Of a stretch of DNA of 64,000 bases, positions 40,230-49,840 are shown piece after piece. Source of the stretch: Demequina capsici (GTDB lineage: Bacteria; Actinomycetota; Actinomycetes; Actinomycetales; Demequinaceae). The stretch is from NCBI RefSeq assembly GCF_032102965.1, contig NZ_CP134880.1, forward strand, positions 248,001-312,000, in the 5' to 3' direction. How positions within the stretch are numbered: the stretch's first letter is position 1; each line of letters begins with the position of its first letter. The position numbers and the translations under genes are program-made. The notes under the pieces were generated by a model, which saw only the letters and a list, made by a program, of their open reading frames with translations, did no database searches and had not been told where the DNA came from.

Positions 40230-41804
40230 ATGGCTGAGAACATCCTTGAGATGCACTCCATCACCAAGACGTTCCCCGGAGTGAAGGCGTTGGAGGACGT
40301 CGAGCTCCGGGTTGCGAAGGGCGAGATCCACGCGATCTGCGGCGAGAACGGCGCCGGCAAGTCCACGCTCATGAAGGTGCTGTCGGGTGTGTACACCTAC
40401 GGCACCTACGACGGGAAGATCGTTTACAACGGCGAGGAGGCGCGGTTCCACTCCATCAAGGACTCGGAGCACGCAGGCATCGTCATCATCCACCAGGAGC
40501 TGGCGCTCGTGCCGCACCTGACCGTCGCCGAGAACATCTTCCTCGGCAACGAGCGCAAGGGACGCTTCGGTCTCATCGACTGGAACGAGGCCAACACCCA
40601 GGCGACCGAGCTCATGCACACCGTCGGCCTCAACGAGAACCCGACGACCCCCGTCGGCCAGCTCGGCGTCGGCAAGCAGCAGCTCATCGAGATCGCCAAG
40701 GCCCTGTCCAAGAAGGTGGAGCTCCTCATCCTCGATGAGCCGACCGCGGCCCTGAACGACTCGGACTCCCAGCATCTGCTCGACCTGCTGAAGCGCCTCA
40801 AGGCTGAGCGCGGCATCACGTCGATCATGATCTCCCACAAGCTCAACGAGATCGAGTACGTCGCCGACACCACCACGATCATCCGTGACGGCCAGACGAT
40901 CGAGACGCTCGACATGTCGCAGCCCGAGTCGACCCAGGACCGCATCATCCGCGGCATGGTCGGCCGCGAGCTCGAGAACCGCTACCCGCCGAAGACCGGC
41001 CGCAGCATCGGTCAGGAGCTCTTCCGGGTGGAGAACTGGTCCGTGCACCACCCGACGCAGCCCGGCCGCGTCGTCATCGACAATGCCTCCTTCGACGTGA
41101 AGGCGGGCGAGGTCATCGGCATCGCGGGACTGATGGGCGCCGGACGCACGGAGCTCGCCATGAGCGTCTTCGGGCGCACGTACGGACGCAACGCCACCGG
41201 CAAGGTCTTCAAGGCCGGCCAGGAGGTGCACACGCGCAGCGTCGCCGAATGCATCGCCAACGGCATCGCCTACGCCACCGAGGACCGCAAGCGCTACGGG
41301 CTCAACCTCATCGACGACATCCGCCACAACATCTCGTCCGCCGGCATCCACAAGCTGACGAACAAGGGCTGGATCGACACCAACGAGGAGCTCAAGGTCG
41401 CCCAGGACTACCGGGTCGCCATGAACATCAAGACTCCCTCGGTGCTCCAGAAGGCCGGCAACCTCTCTGGTGGAAACCAGCAGAAGGTCGTGCTGTCCAA
41501 GTGGATGTACACCGACGCGGACGTCGTGATCCTCGACGAGCCGACCCGCGGCATCGACGTGGGTGCGAAGTACGAGATCTACACGATCATCAACAAGCTG
41601 GCTGCCGAAGGCAAGGCCGTGGTGATCATCTCGTCCGAGCTCCCCGAGCTGCTGGGCACGTGCGACCGCATCTTCACCCTGGCGTTCGGCCGGATCACCG
41701 GCCAGCTGCCGATCGAACAGGCCACCCCTGAGGCCCTGATGAAACTGATGACCCAAGAACGAACCGCGAAGCCTGCTGGGGCTTCAGCTGGGGGGAGCAA
41801 GTAA
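40230..41804 (+). CDS. Monosaccharide ABC transporter ATP-binding protein (MmsA/GguA-type)
   Basis: A 524-residue double-ABC ATPase of the CUT2 class. First cassette: Walker [17 protein letters not shown] (about residues 35-50), the signature region [14 protein letters not shown], and Walker [13 protein letters not shown]. Second cassette: [16 protein letters not shown] (degenerate Walker A), [16 protein letters not shown] and [20 protein letters not shown]. The [20 protein letters not shown] insertion is typical of the GguA/MmsA subgroup. It shares one base with the permease start (TAATG). Confidence 0.94.
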   Translation: MAENILEMHSITKTFPGVKALEDVELRVAKGEIHAICGENGAGKSTLMKVLSGVYTYGTYDGKIVYNGEEARFHSIKDSEHAGIVIIHQELALVPHLTVAENIFLGNERKGRFGLIDWNEANTQATELMHTVGLNENPTTPVGQLGVGKQQLIEIAKALSKKVELLILDEPTAALNDSDSQHLLDLLKRLKAERGITSIMISHKLNEIEYVADTTTIIRDGQTIETLDMSQPESTQDRIIRGMVGRELENRYPPKTGRSIGQELFRVENWSVHHPTQPGRVVIDNASFDVKAGEVIGIAGLMGAGRTELAMSVFGRTYGRNATGKVFKAGQEVHTRSVAECIANGIAYATEDRKRYGLNLIDDIRHNISSAGIHKLTNKGWIDTNEELKVAQDYRVAMNIKTPSVLQKAGNLSGGNQQKVVLSKWMYTDADVVILDEPTRGIDVGAKYEIYTIINKLAAEGKAVVIISSELPELLGTCDRIFTLAFGRITGQLPIEQATPEALMKLMTQERTAKPAGASAGGSK

Positions 41805-43030
41805 TGTCCACACCTGCAACGACGCAGAAGCCCTCTGAGGGAAGCGTCAACTCCATCGGGCAGTCGCTCAAGGAGACCTTCACCTCCAACCTGCGCCAGT
41901 CCGGCATCTTCATCGCGTTCATCGCGATCGTGATCGCCGGCGCCATCGCCACCAACGGCACCTTGCTGTCGGGCCAGAACGTCACGAACATCGTTCTGCA
42001 GTACTCGTACATCCTGGTGCTCGCCATCGGCATGGTGATCGTCATCATCGGCGGCCACATCGACCTGTCGGTCGGCTCAGTGGTGGCGTTCTCAGGCGCG
42101 ATCTCCGCAGTCATCGTCATCAAGGGCGGGCAGCCCTGGTGGGTCGGCGTGATCGCCGCGCTCGCCGTGGGTGCGCTCGTCGGAGCGTGGCAGGGCTTCT
42201 GGGTGGCCTTCGTGGGCATCCCGGCGTTCATCACGACCCTGGCGGGCATGCTCATCTTCCGCGGCGCCACCTACCTGACGCTGAAGAATATCTCGCTCTC
42301 GCCCTTCCCCCCGGAGTACGCCAAGATCGGCACCGGATTCCAGAACGGTCTGTTCGGCGGCAACGGCTTCGACGTGTTCACGCTCGTCGTGTTCGCCGTC
42401 GCGGTCGCGGGCTACATCTTCACGCAGTTCCGCCAGCGCGCCGCGGCCGTCCGCTACAACCAGCACGTCACCGCCATCCCGCTGTTCATCGTGAAGCTGA
42501 TCGCTGTCGCGGCCGTCGTCATGGGCTTCGCATGGCTCCTGGCCAACGACCGTGGTCTGCCGAACGTGCTGATCATCCTCGCCGTGCTCATCGTGATCTA
42601 CACCCTGGTCACCACCCGCACCGTGTTCGGCCGCAACGTCTACGCGATCGGTGGAAACCTCACCGCAGCGACCCTGTCCGGTGTCAAGGTCAAGTGGGTC
42701 AACTTCGGCATCATGCTGAACATGGGCCTGCTGGCCGGTGTGGCGGGCGTGCTGTTCTCGGCTCGCTCGAACGGCGCCCAGCCGGGTGCTGGAAACATGT
42801 TCGAGCTCGACGCGATCGCCGCATCCTTCATCGGTGGCGCCGCCGTCACCGGTGGTGTCGGCAAGGTGACCGGCGCCATGATCGGTGGTCTGATCATGGC
42901 CACGATGACCAACGCGATGCAGCTGCTCGGCTACGAGCAGTCGATCCAGTACATCGTCAAGGGTCTGGTGCTTCTGCTGGCCGTCGCCTTCGACGTCTAC
43001 AACAAGCGCCGCGCCGGAGCCACCCGCTAA
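41804..43030 (+). CDS. Monosaccharide ABC transporter permease (MmsB/GguB-type)
   Basis: A 408-residue CUT2 permease with about ten helices. Landmarks are IGMVIVIIGGHIDLSVGSVVAFSGA in the first third and GRNVYAIGGNLTAATLSGVKV, AGVLFSARSNGAQPGAGNMFELDAIAASFIGG in the last third. The ATG overlaps the ATPase stop by one base. The family-sized internal extension between helices (FRQRAAAVRYN) fits GguB/MmsB rather than RbsC. A terminator follows. Confidence 0.94.
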   Translation: MSTPATTQKPSEGSVNSIGQSLKETFTSNLRQSGIFIAFIAIVIAGAIATNGTLLSGQNVTNIVLQYSYILVLAIGMVIVIIGGHIDLSVGSVVAFSGAISAVIVIKGGQPWWVGVIAALAVGALVGAWQGFWVAFVGIPAFITTLAGMLIFRGATYLTLKNISLSPFPPEYAKIGTGFQNGLFGGNGFDVFTLVVFAVAVAGYIFTQFRQRAAAVRYNQHVTAIPLFIVKLIAVAAVVMGFAWLLANDRGLPNVLIILAVLIVIYTLVTTRTVFGRNVYAIGGNLTAATLSGVKVKWVNFGIMLNMGLLAGVAGVLFSARSNGAQPGAGNMFELDAIAASFIGGAAVTGGVGKVTGAMIGGLIMATMTNAMQLLGYEQSIQYIVKGLVLLLAVAFDVYNKRRAGATR

Positions 43031-43053
43031 GGGTCCAGCGCCACATCAACGCC

Positions 43054-43085
43054 CGAGGGGCCCCGCGGAATCGCGGGGCCCCTCG
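43054..43085 (+). terminator. Terminator of the monosaccharide importer operon
   Basis: Perfect 14-bp stem CGAGGGGCCCCGCG / CGCGGGGCCCCTCG with loop GAAT, 24 bases after the permease stop. Confidence 0.9.
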
Positions 43086-43250
43086 TCGCGTTCGCGTCCA
43101 TGGTGGTCGTCCTCTGCGCGGTCGCGTGCGGAGGTGACTGACCGACGGCCGGCACTGGCGCGCGGACGGGCCGGTCGCGCTGTGTGCCCGCTGCTCGCCT
43201 ACGCTGGGCACGAGCATCACCACGTTGACGACGAGACCGGGGAGGGTCCG

Positions 43251-43739
43251 ATGGGAATCACCGACGAGCTGCTGAAGAACAACGTGACGTACGCCGAGGA
43301 GTACGTCCCCGACCGGCCGCTCAAGCCTGCGAAGCAGCTCGCGGTCGTGTCCTGCATGGACTCGAGGCTCGACATCTTCGCGCTGCTGGGACTCGAGATC
43401 GGTGATGCGCACATCATGCGTAACGCGGGCGGCGTCGTCACCGACGACATGATCCGCTCTCTCACGATCTCGCAGCGCAAGCTCGGCACCCGCGAGATCA
43501 TCCTGATCCATCACACCGACTGCGGTGCGCTCACGTTCACGGACGACGAGCTGCGCAACCAGCTGCTTGAGGAGACCGGGCTCAAGCCCAGCTGGAGCCC
43601 TGAGAGCTTCGTGGACCTCGACGCGGATCTGCGCCAGTCGATGGAGCGCCTGCGCCGCAGCCCGTTCCTGGTGGACGCCACGCAGGTGCGCGGCTTCGTC
43701 TTCGACGTGCACACGGGCGAGCTGCGCGAGGTCATCTAG
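43251..43739 (+). CDS. Beta-carbonic anhydrase
   Basis: Interconverts carbon dioxide and bicarbonate. The 162-residue protein has the zinc ligands Cys35 (VVSCMDSRLD, with the Asp37/Arg39 dyad), His88 and Cys91 (IHHTDCGAL). It is a short beta-class enzyme similar in layout to mycobacterial Rv1284-type proteins. The ATG at 43251 follows GGGGAGG; the open frame from 43134 lacks family similarity in its first 39 codons. The flavoprotein gene follows after 10 bp, with a shared AGGAGGGG. Confidence 0.93.
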   Translation: MGITDELLKNNVTYAEEYVPDRPLKPAKQLAVVSCMDSRLDIFALLGLEIGDAHIMRNAGGVVTDDMIRSLTISQRKLGTREIILIHHTDCGALTFTDDELRNQLLEETGLKPSWSPESFVDLDADLRQSMERLRRSPFLVDATQVRGFVFDVHTGELREVI

Positions 43740-43749
43740 GAGGGGCATC

Positions 43750-44472
43750 ATGGCCGGAAGCGACTTCACCGACCTCAGGGCCGTCTACGTCAACTGCACG
43801 CTGAAGCCCAGTCCTGAGCTGAGCCACACGCAGGGGCTCATGGACGAGTCGATCGCGATCATGCGAGCGCAGGGCGTGGACGTCGACGTCATCAGGGCGG
43901 TCGATCATGACATCCGGCCTGGCGTGTATCCGGACATGCGCGAGGCGGTGCCGGGCGGCGGGCAGGATGCGGATGACTGGCCGGCGCTGGCGGAGCGGGT
44001 GCTCGCGGCGGACATCCTCGTGCTCGGCACGCCGCTGTGGCTGGGCGACAAGTCGTCGATCGCCACGCGCGTGATCGAGCGTCTCTACGGCATGTCGGGC
44101 GCGCTCAACGACCGTGGGCAGTATCTCTACTACGGTCGGGCGGCTGGTGTGATCGTGACCGGCAACGAGGATGGAGTGAAGCACGTCGCGATGAACGTCC
44201 TGTACTCGCTCCAGCACCTGGGCTATGTGATCCCTCCGAACGCCGATGCGGGTTGGATCGGCGCGATCGGTCCTGGTCCGTCGTACCTCGATGAGGGCAG
44301 CGGCGGCCCGGAGACCGATTTCACCCAGCGCAACGTGACGTTCATGACGTGGAACCTGATGCATGCGGCGCGCTGGCTCAAGGACTCGGGCGGCTTCCCC
44401 GCGGGAGGCAACTCACGTGCGGGGTGGGATGCGGGTGAGCGGTTCGACCACCCGAACCCGGAGTATCGCTGA
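43750..44472 (+). CDS. NAD(P)H-dependent flavoprotein oxidoreductase (flavodoxin-like)
   Basis: A 240-residue protein with flavodoxin-like fold: AVYVNCTLKPSPELSHTQ is the phosphate-binding loop (about residues 11-28), ADILVLGTPLWLGDKSSIATRVIERL the second flavin loop, and GVIVTGNEDGVKHVAMNVLYSLQHLGY the third. Resembles NADPH-dependent FMN reductases. Substrate unknown. Likely co-transcribed with the carbonic anhydrase gene. Confidence 0.85.
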   Translation: MAGSDFTDLRAVYVNCTLKPSPELSHTQGLMDESIAIMRAQGVDVDVIRAVDHDIRPGVYPDMREAVPGGGQDADDWPALAERVLAADILVLGTPLWLGDKSSIATRVIERLYGMSGALNDRGQYLYYGRAAGVIVTGNEDGVKHVAMNVLYSLQHLGYVIPPNADAGWIGAIGPGPSYLDEGSGGPETDFTQRNVTFMTWNLMHAARWLKDSGGFPAGGNSRAGWDAGERFDHPNPEYR

Positions 44473-44767
44473 CGGTCCGCCTCAGAGTTCCCTGAGGGGG
44501 ACCATTGTCCCCGTTCGTCCGGTATCAGAAACGATAATGTTTCTACCAGGCGATCTGATCGCCCGATCGGTCGAGGATCCCAGCCGCCAGCTGGCTTGAC
44601 CCCCCCCTTCGTGCCGCGGCTGCGCCGGGACTCGACCGATCCGCTCCGAGGCGTTCGATGGCGCGTCCCGGAGCGGCCTCACCGCTGCGGGCCCTCGGGG
44701 AGCACCATCCCCCTCCTTCCAGGACCCCCTGGGGGCCCGCACAGGCGGAGGCGCACGTGCCGGAGGC
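44473..44767. other. Gene-free region with hairpins, palindrome and C-tract
   Basis: 295 bp between convergent genes, with no credible ORF. It begins with two alternative hairpins (CCTCAG/CTGAGG at 44480-44497 and GGGGAC/GTCCCC at 44497-44512), likely the terminator of the flavoprotein gene. Then come a palindrome (44521-44547), a run of eight C around 44600, and an 8-bp inverted repeat CCGCTCCG/CGGAGCGG (about 44641-44677). Together these could be a small RNA gene, but no family is recognised. Confidence 0.4.
44521..44547. promoter_or_regulatory. AT-rich palindrome GGTA..AGAAAC-GTTTCT..ACC
   Basis: AGAAAC (44527-44532) and GTTTCT (44539-44544) flank GATAAT, with outer GGTA / TACC. It stands out in composition from its surroundings and looks like an operator. 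No adjacent divergent gene explains it. Confidence 0.5.
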
Positions 44768-45385
44768 TCAGACCAGCTCCCACGCCACCGTGATCCGCAC
44801 GGACGCCTCGACACCGCCGGGCTCCACGGGCATCGCTGCCGCAGCCCGCAGCTGCCGGGTCCCGATCTCGCAGTCGGGGGTCTCGTCGATCCGAAGGACG
44901 GAGCCCAGGCGCAGGCCCGCGTGCTCGGCGAGCTGCGTGGCCGAGCGCACCGCGTCCGCCCACGCGTGATCCCGTGCGCGGTCGCTCAGCTCCGCGCCAT
45001 CCGCCACCGCGAGCACCACGCCGTCCAGGCGGGCAGCGTCGCCTGCCGCCGCGATCGCCGCCGTCAACACCTCGCCCAAGCGATGCAGGTGTGCCACCTC
45101 GATGATCAGCCGATGCTCCGCGGCATACCCGACCGTCGTCGAGACGCCCTTGTCGTGGCGCTCCACGGCCCGGATCTCGACCCCTGACGTGGTGGACCTG
45201 TCGGCCTCGATGCCATGCTCCGCCACGGCGGCCCGCACCAGGCGCACCGCCGCGTTCGCATCGGCGACGGCATCGGCCACTGTCGGGCGCTCCGCCTGGC
45301 AGCGCAGCCGGATGGTGGCGGAATCCGCCGGGGAGTTCGCGCGCCCCAGTCCGACGACGGTCACGGTCGGGCGCGCATCGGTCAT
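44768..45385 (-). CDS. SIMPL-domain (DUF541) protein
   Basis: A 205-residue protein of the SIMPL/DUF541 family. The start PTVTVVGLGRANSPADSATIRLRCQAERPTVADAVADANAAV is characteristic: a short strand with 'GxG', then a second strand and a helix. The end reads PVEPGGVEASVRITVAWEL, matching the family's 'PGxxxVxaxVxVxyel' pattern. Unlike many members it lacks a signal peptide, so it is probably cytoplasmic. Function unknown. Confidence 0.85.
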   Translation of the reverse strand: MTDARPTVTVVGLGRANSPADSATIRLRCQAERPTVADAVADANAAVRLVRAAVAEHGIEADRSTTSGVEIRAVERHDKGVSTTVGYAAEHRLIIEVAHLHRLGEVLTAAIAAAGDAARLDGVVLAVADGAELSDRARDHAWADAVRSATQLAEHAGLRLGSVLRIDETPDCEIGTRQLRAAAAMPVEPGGVEASVRITVAWELV

Positions 45386-45477
45386 GCCGCCAGCCTAGGG
45401 GCGGGTCGGGCCGCCGTCGCGGCGAGCCGTGACCAGGGCACGCGTGCCGCGGCGCCGTGAGCGCCACGCCGCCACCG

Positions 45478-47859
45478 TCAGCGTCGTGCGGAGCGGCGCG
45501 CGCGCCGTGCCTTGCCCGTGGTGACGTTGAGCATCCGGATGATCGTGTCGATCGCCGCGAGCGACACGCGACCGCCCGAAGCCATCGCGAGCGCGCGCAT
45601 GGGAGTCGACTCGAAGAAGCCTGCGGCCACGGGGTCGTCATCGGCGGACGCGCCAAGCTCCCGCTCCGACATCCTCTTGATCGCGCCGCGCAGCACCATG
45701 CCCAGCCCGCTCAGGTTGAGCTCGCGCACGGTCGTCTCGCGGTCGAACGGCAGAGTGGGCGCAGGTGCGGGCACCGGGTGGCCGAGCAGAGCCGACAGCT
45801 CCGCGTCGTCGGCGGCAGGGCCGACAGGGGCGGGCACGGGCGTCACGTCGTCGCCGGCAGCGATCCTCACCGTCGCGCGCTGGCGGATGTCGGTCGACGA
45901 CAGCCCGACACGCAGCTCGAACTCGCCGGCCTCCACGGCCCACCGCGACGCGCGCGCGTCGTACAGCGCGAAGGCGCGCTCGTCGAGCACGAGGCTGACC
46001 GTCGCGGTCTCGCCGGGCGCCAGGGTCACCTTCTGCCAGGCGCCGAGCTCCTGCTCAGGGCGGTGGACGGAGGCGGTCACGTCGTGCACGTACGCCTGCA
46101 CGACGGTGGAGCCCGCGCGATCCCCGGTGTTCGCCACGTCCACGGACACCGTGCGCTTCGCGCCACGCCCTGTGGTGCGGATGCCGTCCACCTCGAACGT
46201 CGTGTAGCCGAGCCCGTACCCGAACGGGAAGCGTGCAGGCGTGTCCCAGGTGTCGTGGAACCGGTAGCCGACGTGCAGGTTCTCCCGGTACAGGACCTGC
46301 GTCGGGTGGACGGAGAAGGTGGCGTTCGAGGGCAGGTCGGCGCCGAGCACCGGGAACGACTCGGCGAGGCGTCCGCCAGGCTCCGCATCGCCTAGGAGCA
46401 CATCCACGAGCGCGGACCCCGCGGCCTGACCGCCCAGATAGGACAGCAGGACTGCGCGTGGCCGGCTGGCCCACGGGAGCTCGACGGGCGCTCCTGCAGC
46501 GAGGACGACGACGGTGGACGGGTTCGCATCCAGCACCTCCTCGAGCAGCCGGGTGTGGCCGTGCGGAAGACGCAGGTGGCTCCTGTCGTAGCCCTCCGCC
46601 TCGTACGAGCTGGGCAGGCCGAGCATCAGGACCACCGTGTCCGACGCGGCGGCGACCCGGCGCGCCTGGGCGATCAGGGCGTCGTCGGTGTCCCCGGACC
46701 CGACGTCGTAGCCAGGGGCGTATGCGACATCGCCGTCCAGCCTGCCCACAAGCGCGTCGTAGGCGGTGTCCAGCCTGGTGGGGTTGACCTGCGACGAGCC
46801 TGCTCCCTGGTAGCGCGGCGTCTTGGCGAACGCGCCGATCAGCGCCACGGAGGCATCCTGCGGCAGAGGCAGCACGCCGTCGTTCGTGAGCAGGACCGAG
46901 CCCGCAGCGGCGGCGCGCCGAGCGAGCGCGTGGTGCGAGTCGGGGTCGACCGGCGCCTGGTCGGCGCGCGCGACGCGCTCGGCCTGGGCCCGCAGCGCGA
47001 GGGCGACCACGCGTGACGCCGCCAGGTCGAGGTCGGCCATGGCGAGCGAGCCTGACGCGAGCGCCTGCTTGACCTGGCTGTCCCACGTGCCGTTCGAGCC
47101 TGGCATCTCGAGGTCGAGCCCGGCGTGGATGCCCGCGGCGCGGTCTGCGACCGCGAACCAGTCGGACATCACCACGCCGTCGAAGCCCCACTCGTCACGC
47201 AGGATGTCGGTGAGGAGGCGACGGTGCTGGCTCGCATGCACCCCGTTGACCTTGTTGTACGAGCACATGACGGTCCACGGCTGCGACTCCTTGACCGCGA
47301 TCTCGAAGCCGGTGAGGTAGAGCTCGCGAAGCGTGCGCTCGTCGACCACCGAGTCGGCGCGCATGCGGTCGCGCTCCTGGCTGTTGGCGGCGAAGTGCTT
47401 GAGGCACGCGCCCACGCCCTCGGACTGGATGCCCGTGACCATCGCGGCGGCCATGCGCCCGGCGACCAGCGGGTCCTCCGACAGGTACTCGAAGTTCCGC
47501 CCGCCCGCCGGGTGGCGCTTGATGTTGAGACCGGGGCCCAGGATGACGTCCACGCCCAGCTCGCGCGCCTCCCGGCCGAGCGCGGCGCCGATCTGCGTGG
47601 CGAGCTCGGGATCCCACGTGGCGCCGAGCGCGGAAGCCGTGGGGAAGCATGTGGCAGGGTCCGAGTCCCCGAGGCCGACATGGTCGGCGTCGGCGGCCTG
47701 ATGACGCAGACCGTGCGGGCCGTCTGACAGCGACGCCGAAGGGATGCCGTGCTCCGGCATCGCGACCGTGTTCCAGAAGTCGGCGCCCGACACGAGGGCG
47801 ACCTTCTGGTCGGTGGAGAGCGTCGCGACGATGTCCTTCGCGCGTGCCAGATCAGTCAT
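45478..47859 (-). CDS. Beta-glucosidase, GH3
   Basis: A 793-residue retaining glycosidase. GH3 N-terminal barrel with SDGPHGLRHQ, GPGLNIKRHPAGGRNFEYLSEDP, KHFAANSQERDR and the nucleophile Asp in GVVMSDWFAV (about residues 228-237). The second alpha/beta domain follows, and the fibronectin-III-like domain ends near EFELRVGLSSTDIR. About 120 further residues contain a hydrophobic, basic helical part (LNLSGLGMVLRGAIKRM) not required by the family. The ATG at 47859 follows GAAGGACC. No signal peptide: a cytoplasmic enzyme acting on imported oligosaccharides. Confidence 0.93.
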   Translation of the reverse strand: MTDLARAKDIVATLSTDQKVALVSGADFWNTVAMPEHGIPSASLSDGPHGLRHQAADADHVGLGDSDPATCFPTASALGATWDPELATQIGAALGREARELGVDVILGPGLNIKRHPAGGRNFEYLSEDPLVAGRMAAAMVTGIQSEGVGACLKHFAANSQERDRMRADSVVDERTLRELYLTGFEIAVKESQPWTVMCSYNKVNGVHASQHRRLLTDILRDEWGFDGVVMSDWFAVADRAAGIHAGLDLEMPGSNGTWDSQVKQALASGSLAMADLDLAASRVVALALRAQAERVARADQAPVDPDSHHALARRAAAAGSVLLTNDGVLPLPQDASVALIGAFAKTPRYQGAGSSQVNPTRLDTAYDALVGRLDGDVAYAPGYDVGSGDTDDALIAQARRVAAASDTVVLMLGLPSSYEAEGYDRSHLRLPHGHTRLLEEVLDANPSTVVVLAAGAPVELPWASRPRAVLLSYLGGQAAGSALVDVLLGDAEPGGRLAESFPVLGADLPSNATFSVHPTQVLYRENLHVGYRFHDTWDTPARFPFGYGLGYTTFEVDGIRTTGRGAKRTVSVDVANTGDRAGSTVVQAYVHDVTASVHRPEQELGAWQKVTLAPGETATVSLVLDERAFALYDARASRWAVEAGEFELRVGLSSTDIRQRATVRIAAGDDVTPVPAPVGPAADDAELSALLGHPVPAPAPTLPFDRETTVRELNLSGLGMVLRGAIKRMSERELGASADDDPVAAGFFESTPMRALAMASGGRVSLAAIDTIIRMLNVTTGKARRARRSARR

Positions 47860-47938
47860 CGGCGGTCCTTCGTGTCGCTCGGGCGAGGGGTCGCGAATCA
47901 CACTATCCGACGAGGCGCGAGCCGCCGACAGGGGTCGG

Positions 47939-49750
47939 TCAGTCCCTCCGTGGCTCCTCCTCGGCGGGGATGAGGGTCACCACCTGGTCGTCGTCCACGT
48001 GCTCGTAGGCGACCGCGCCGCGCGCCGGGGGGCCCTGTGCGGCGGGCGCGTCGGGTGGGTCGGCCTCGGCATGGGGCTCGAGGCCCCGTCGTCGTCGCCA
48101 CCGGATCCGCGTGCCGCGCATATCGATCTCCGTGGTGGTCGGCTCGAGCCCGAACTGGTCGCCCAGGCGGGTGGCGATGCGCGCCACGAACTCCTCGCGG
48201 CTGGCGCGCACCTGCCTTCGGCGCTCGGCGGCGAGCGCGCTCAACGTGGAGATCATCATCATGATCATCACGGCGGAGAAGGGCAGCGCGGTGAGGATCG
48301 CCGCAGTCTGCAGCGCGGTGAGGCCCCCGGACACCATCAGCGCGATGGCGACCGCTGCCGTGGTGGTGGCCCAGAACACGCGGATCCACGCCACAGGCTC
48401 CTCGTTGCCGCCGGTGGTCAGCATGGACAGCACCAGAGCGCCGGAGTCGGAGGACGTGACGAAGAACAGGGCGATCAGGATCATCGCGCCGACGATCGCC
48501 ACCGAGCCCGCAGGCAGGCCCTCCAGCAGCGTGAACAGCGATCCCTCGACGTCCACGGATCCGTCGGCGCCCACCATGCCGCCCTGACCGTAGAGCTCAC
48601 GGTAGATCGCCGAGCCGCCGAGCACCGCGAACCACAGGAACGTGAGCGACGCAGGCACCAGCAGCACGCCCCAGACGAACTCGCGCACGGTGCGACCCTT
48701 GGACACGCGCGCGATGAAGACGCCCACGAACGGTGCCCACGAGATCCACCAGCCCCAGTAGAACGTGGACCACGATGCCTGCCACTCGCGACCGGCCTCG
48801 CCGGCGAACGCCGACGTGTCGAACGCCATGGAGATGAAGCCCGACAGGTACGCGCCGATCGACTGCACGAACTCGCTGAGGAGGAAGCCCGTGGGGCCCG
48901 TGAGCAGCACGAACAGGAGGATCGCGCCCGACAGCACCAGGTTCGTGCTGGAGAGCCACTTCATGCCCTTCTGCACTCCTGTCACGAGCGAGAAGATCGT
49001 CACGCAGGTGATGCCGACGATCAGCCACACCTGGGTGGCGATCGTGGGGCTGGCGATGCCGGTGCTGTCCAGCCCGGCGGACAGCTGCAGCACCCCGAAC
49101 CCCAGCGAGGTCGCGAGGCCGAAGAGCGTGCCGACCACGGCGGCCACGTCGATCGCGTCGCCCCAGCGTCCCTTGACCCTGTCGCCGAGCAGAGGCTCGA
49201 GCGTCCAGCGGATGGAGACCGGCCGCCCGCGGCGGTGAACCGCGTACGCGACGGCCAGGCCCACGACGATGTAGATGGCCCACGCGTGCAGGCCCCAATG
49301 GAGGAACGTGCGCGCCATCGCCTGCTCGGCGATCTGGTCCGGCGTGCCCTCGACCCCGGGCGGTGGCGACACGAAGTGCGACAGCGGCTCGGACACCCCG
49401 TAGAACACGAGGCCGATGCCCATGCCCGCCGCGAACAGCAGCCCGTACCAGCTGAAGTTGGAGAAGGCCGGCTCGTCGTCGTCCTTGCCCAGCACGATGT
49501 CGCCGTACTGGCTGAAGCCCAGGTAGAGCACGAAGATCACGAAGATCGCCGCGATCAGCACGTAGTACCAGCCGAACGCGGAGATCACCGTGTCGTTGAG
49601 GGTGGCGAACACGGACTCCGCGGCGCTCGGCCAGATCAGCGCGAACGCCACGAACACGAAGATGATCGCGGCGGCCGGCCAGAAGACCGCCTTCGCCAGG
49701 CCCGCGCGTGACATGTGCTCTCCCACGCGCCCTGCCCCCTTGACCGCCAT
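47939..49750 (-). CDS. BCCT-family glycine betaine/choline/carnitine transporter
   Basis: A 603-residue secondary transporter with 12 helices and a long, charged cytoplasmic C-terminal tail (about residues 520-603). Helix 4 carries the Gly-rich GMGIGLVFYGVSEPLSHF segment, and helix 8 the aromatic substrate box FYWGWWISWAPFVGVFIARVSKGRTVREF. Imports a compatible solute for osmotic protection; betaine is most likely. Monocistronic. Confidence 0.93.
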   Translation of the reverse strand: MAVKGAGRVGEHMSRAGLAKAVFWPAAAIIFVFVAFALIWPSAAESVFATLNDTVISAFGWYYVLIAAIFVIFVLYLGFSQYGDIVLGKDDDEPAFSNFSWYGLLFAAGMGIGLVFYGVSEPLSHFVSPPPGVEGTPDQIAEQAMARTFLHWGLHAWAIYIVVGLAVAYAVHRRGRPVSIRWTLEPLLGDRVKGRWGDAIDVAAVVGTLFGLATSLGFGVLQLSAGLDSTGIASPTIATQVWLIVGITCVTIFSLVTGVQKGMKWLSSTNLVLSGAILLFVLLTGPTGFLLSEFVQSIGAYLSGFISMAFDTSAFAGEAGREWQASWSTFYWGWWISWAPFVGVFIARVSKGRTVREFVWGVLLVPASLTFLWFAVLGGSAIYRELYGQGGMVGADGSVDVEGSLFTLLEGLPAGSVAIVGAMILIALFFVTSSDSGALVLSMLTTGGNEEPVAWIRVFWATTTAAVAIALMVSGGLTALQTAAILTALPFSAVMIMMMISTLSALAAERRRQVRASREEFVARIATRLGDQFGLEPTTTEIDMRGTRIRWRRRRGLEPHAEADPPDAPAAQGPPARGAVAYEHVDDDQVVTLIPAEEEPRRD

Positions 49751-49840
49751 GCGACCCCTGCCTCAACGCCGATGCGCCCTCACCTCGGGGCGCTCTAGTC
49801 GAAACCTAGCCCGGATGCGTCACCGCGGCACAGGTTGGCG

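Noticed and set aside
38790..41756. Minus-strand open frame of 988 codons across the monosaccharide importer operon
   Set aside because: It runs antisense through two well-supported genes and two intergenic hairpins, is rich in Arg/Asp/Gly/Val shadow composition, and has no domain. Long antisense frames are normal at this GC content.
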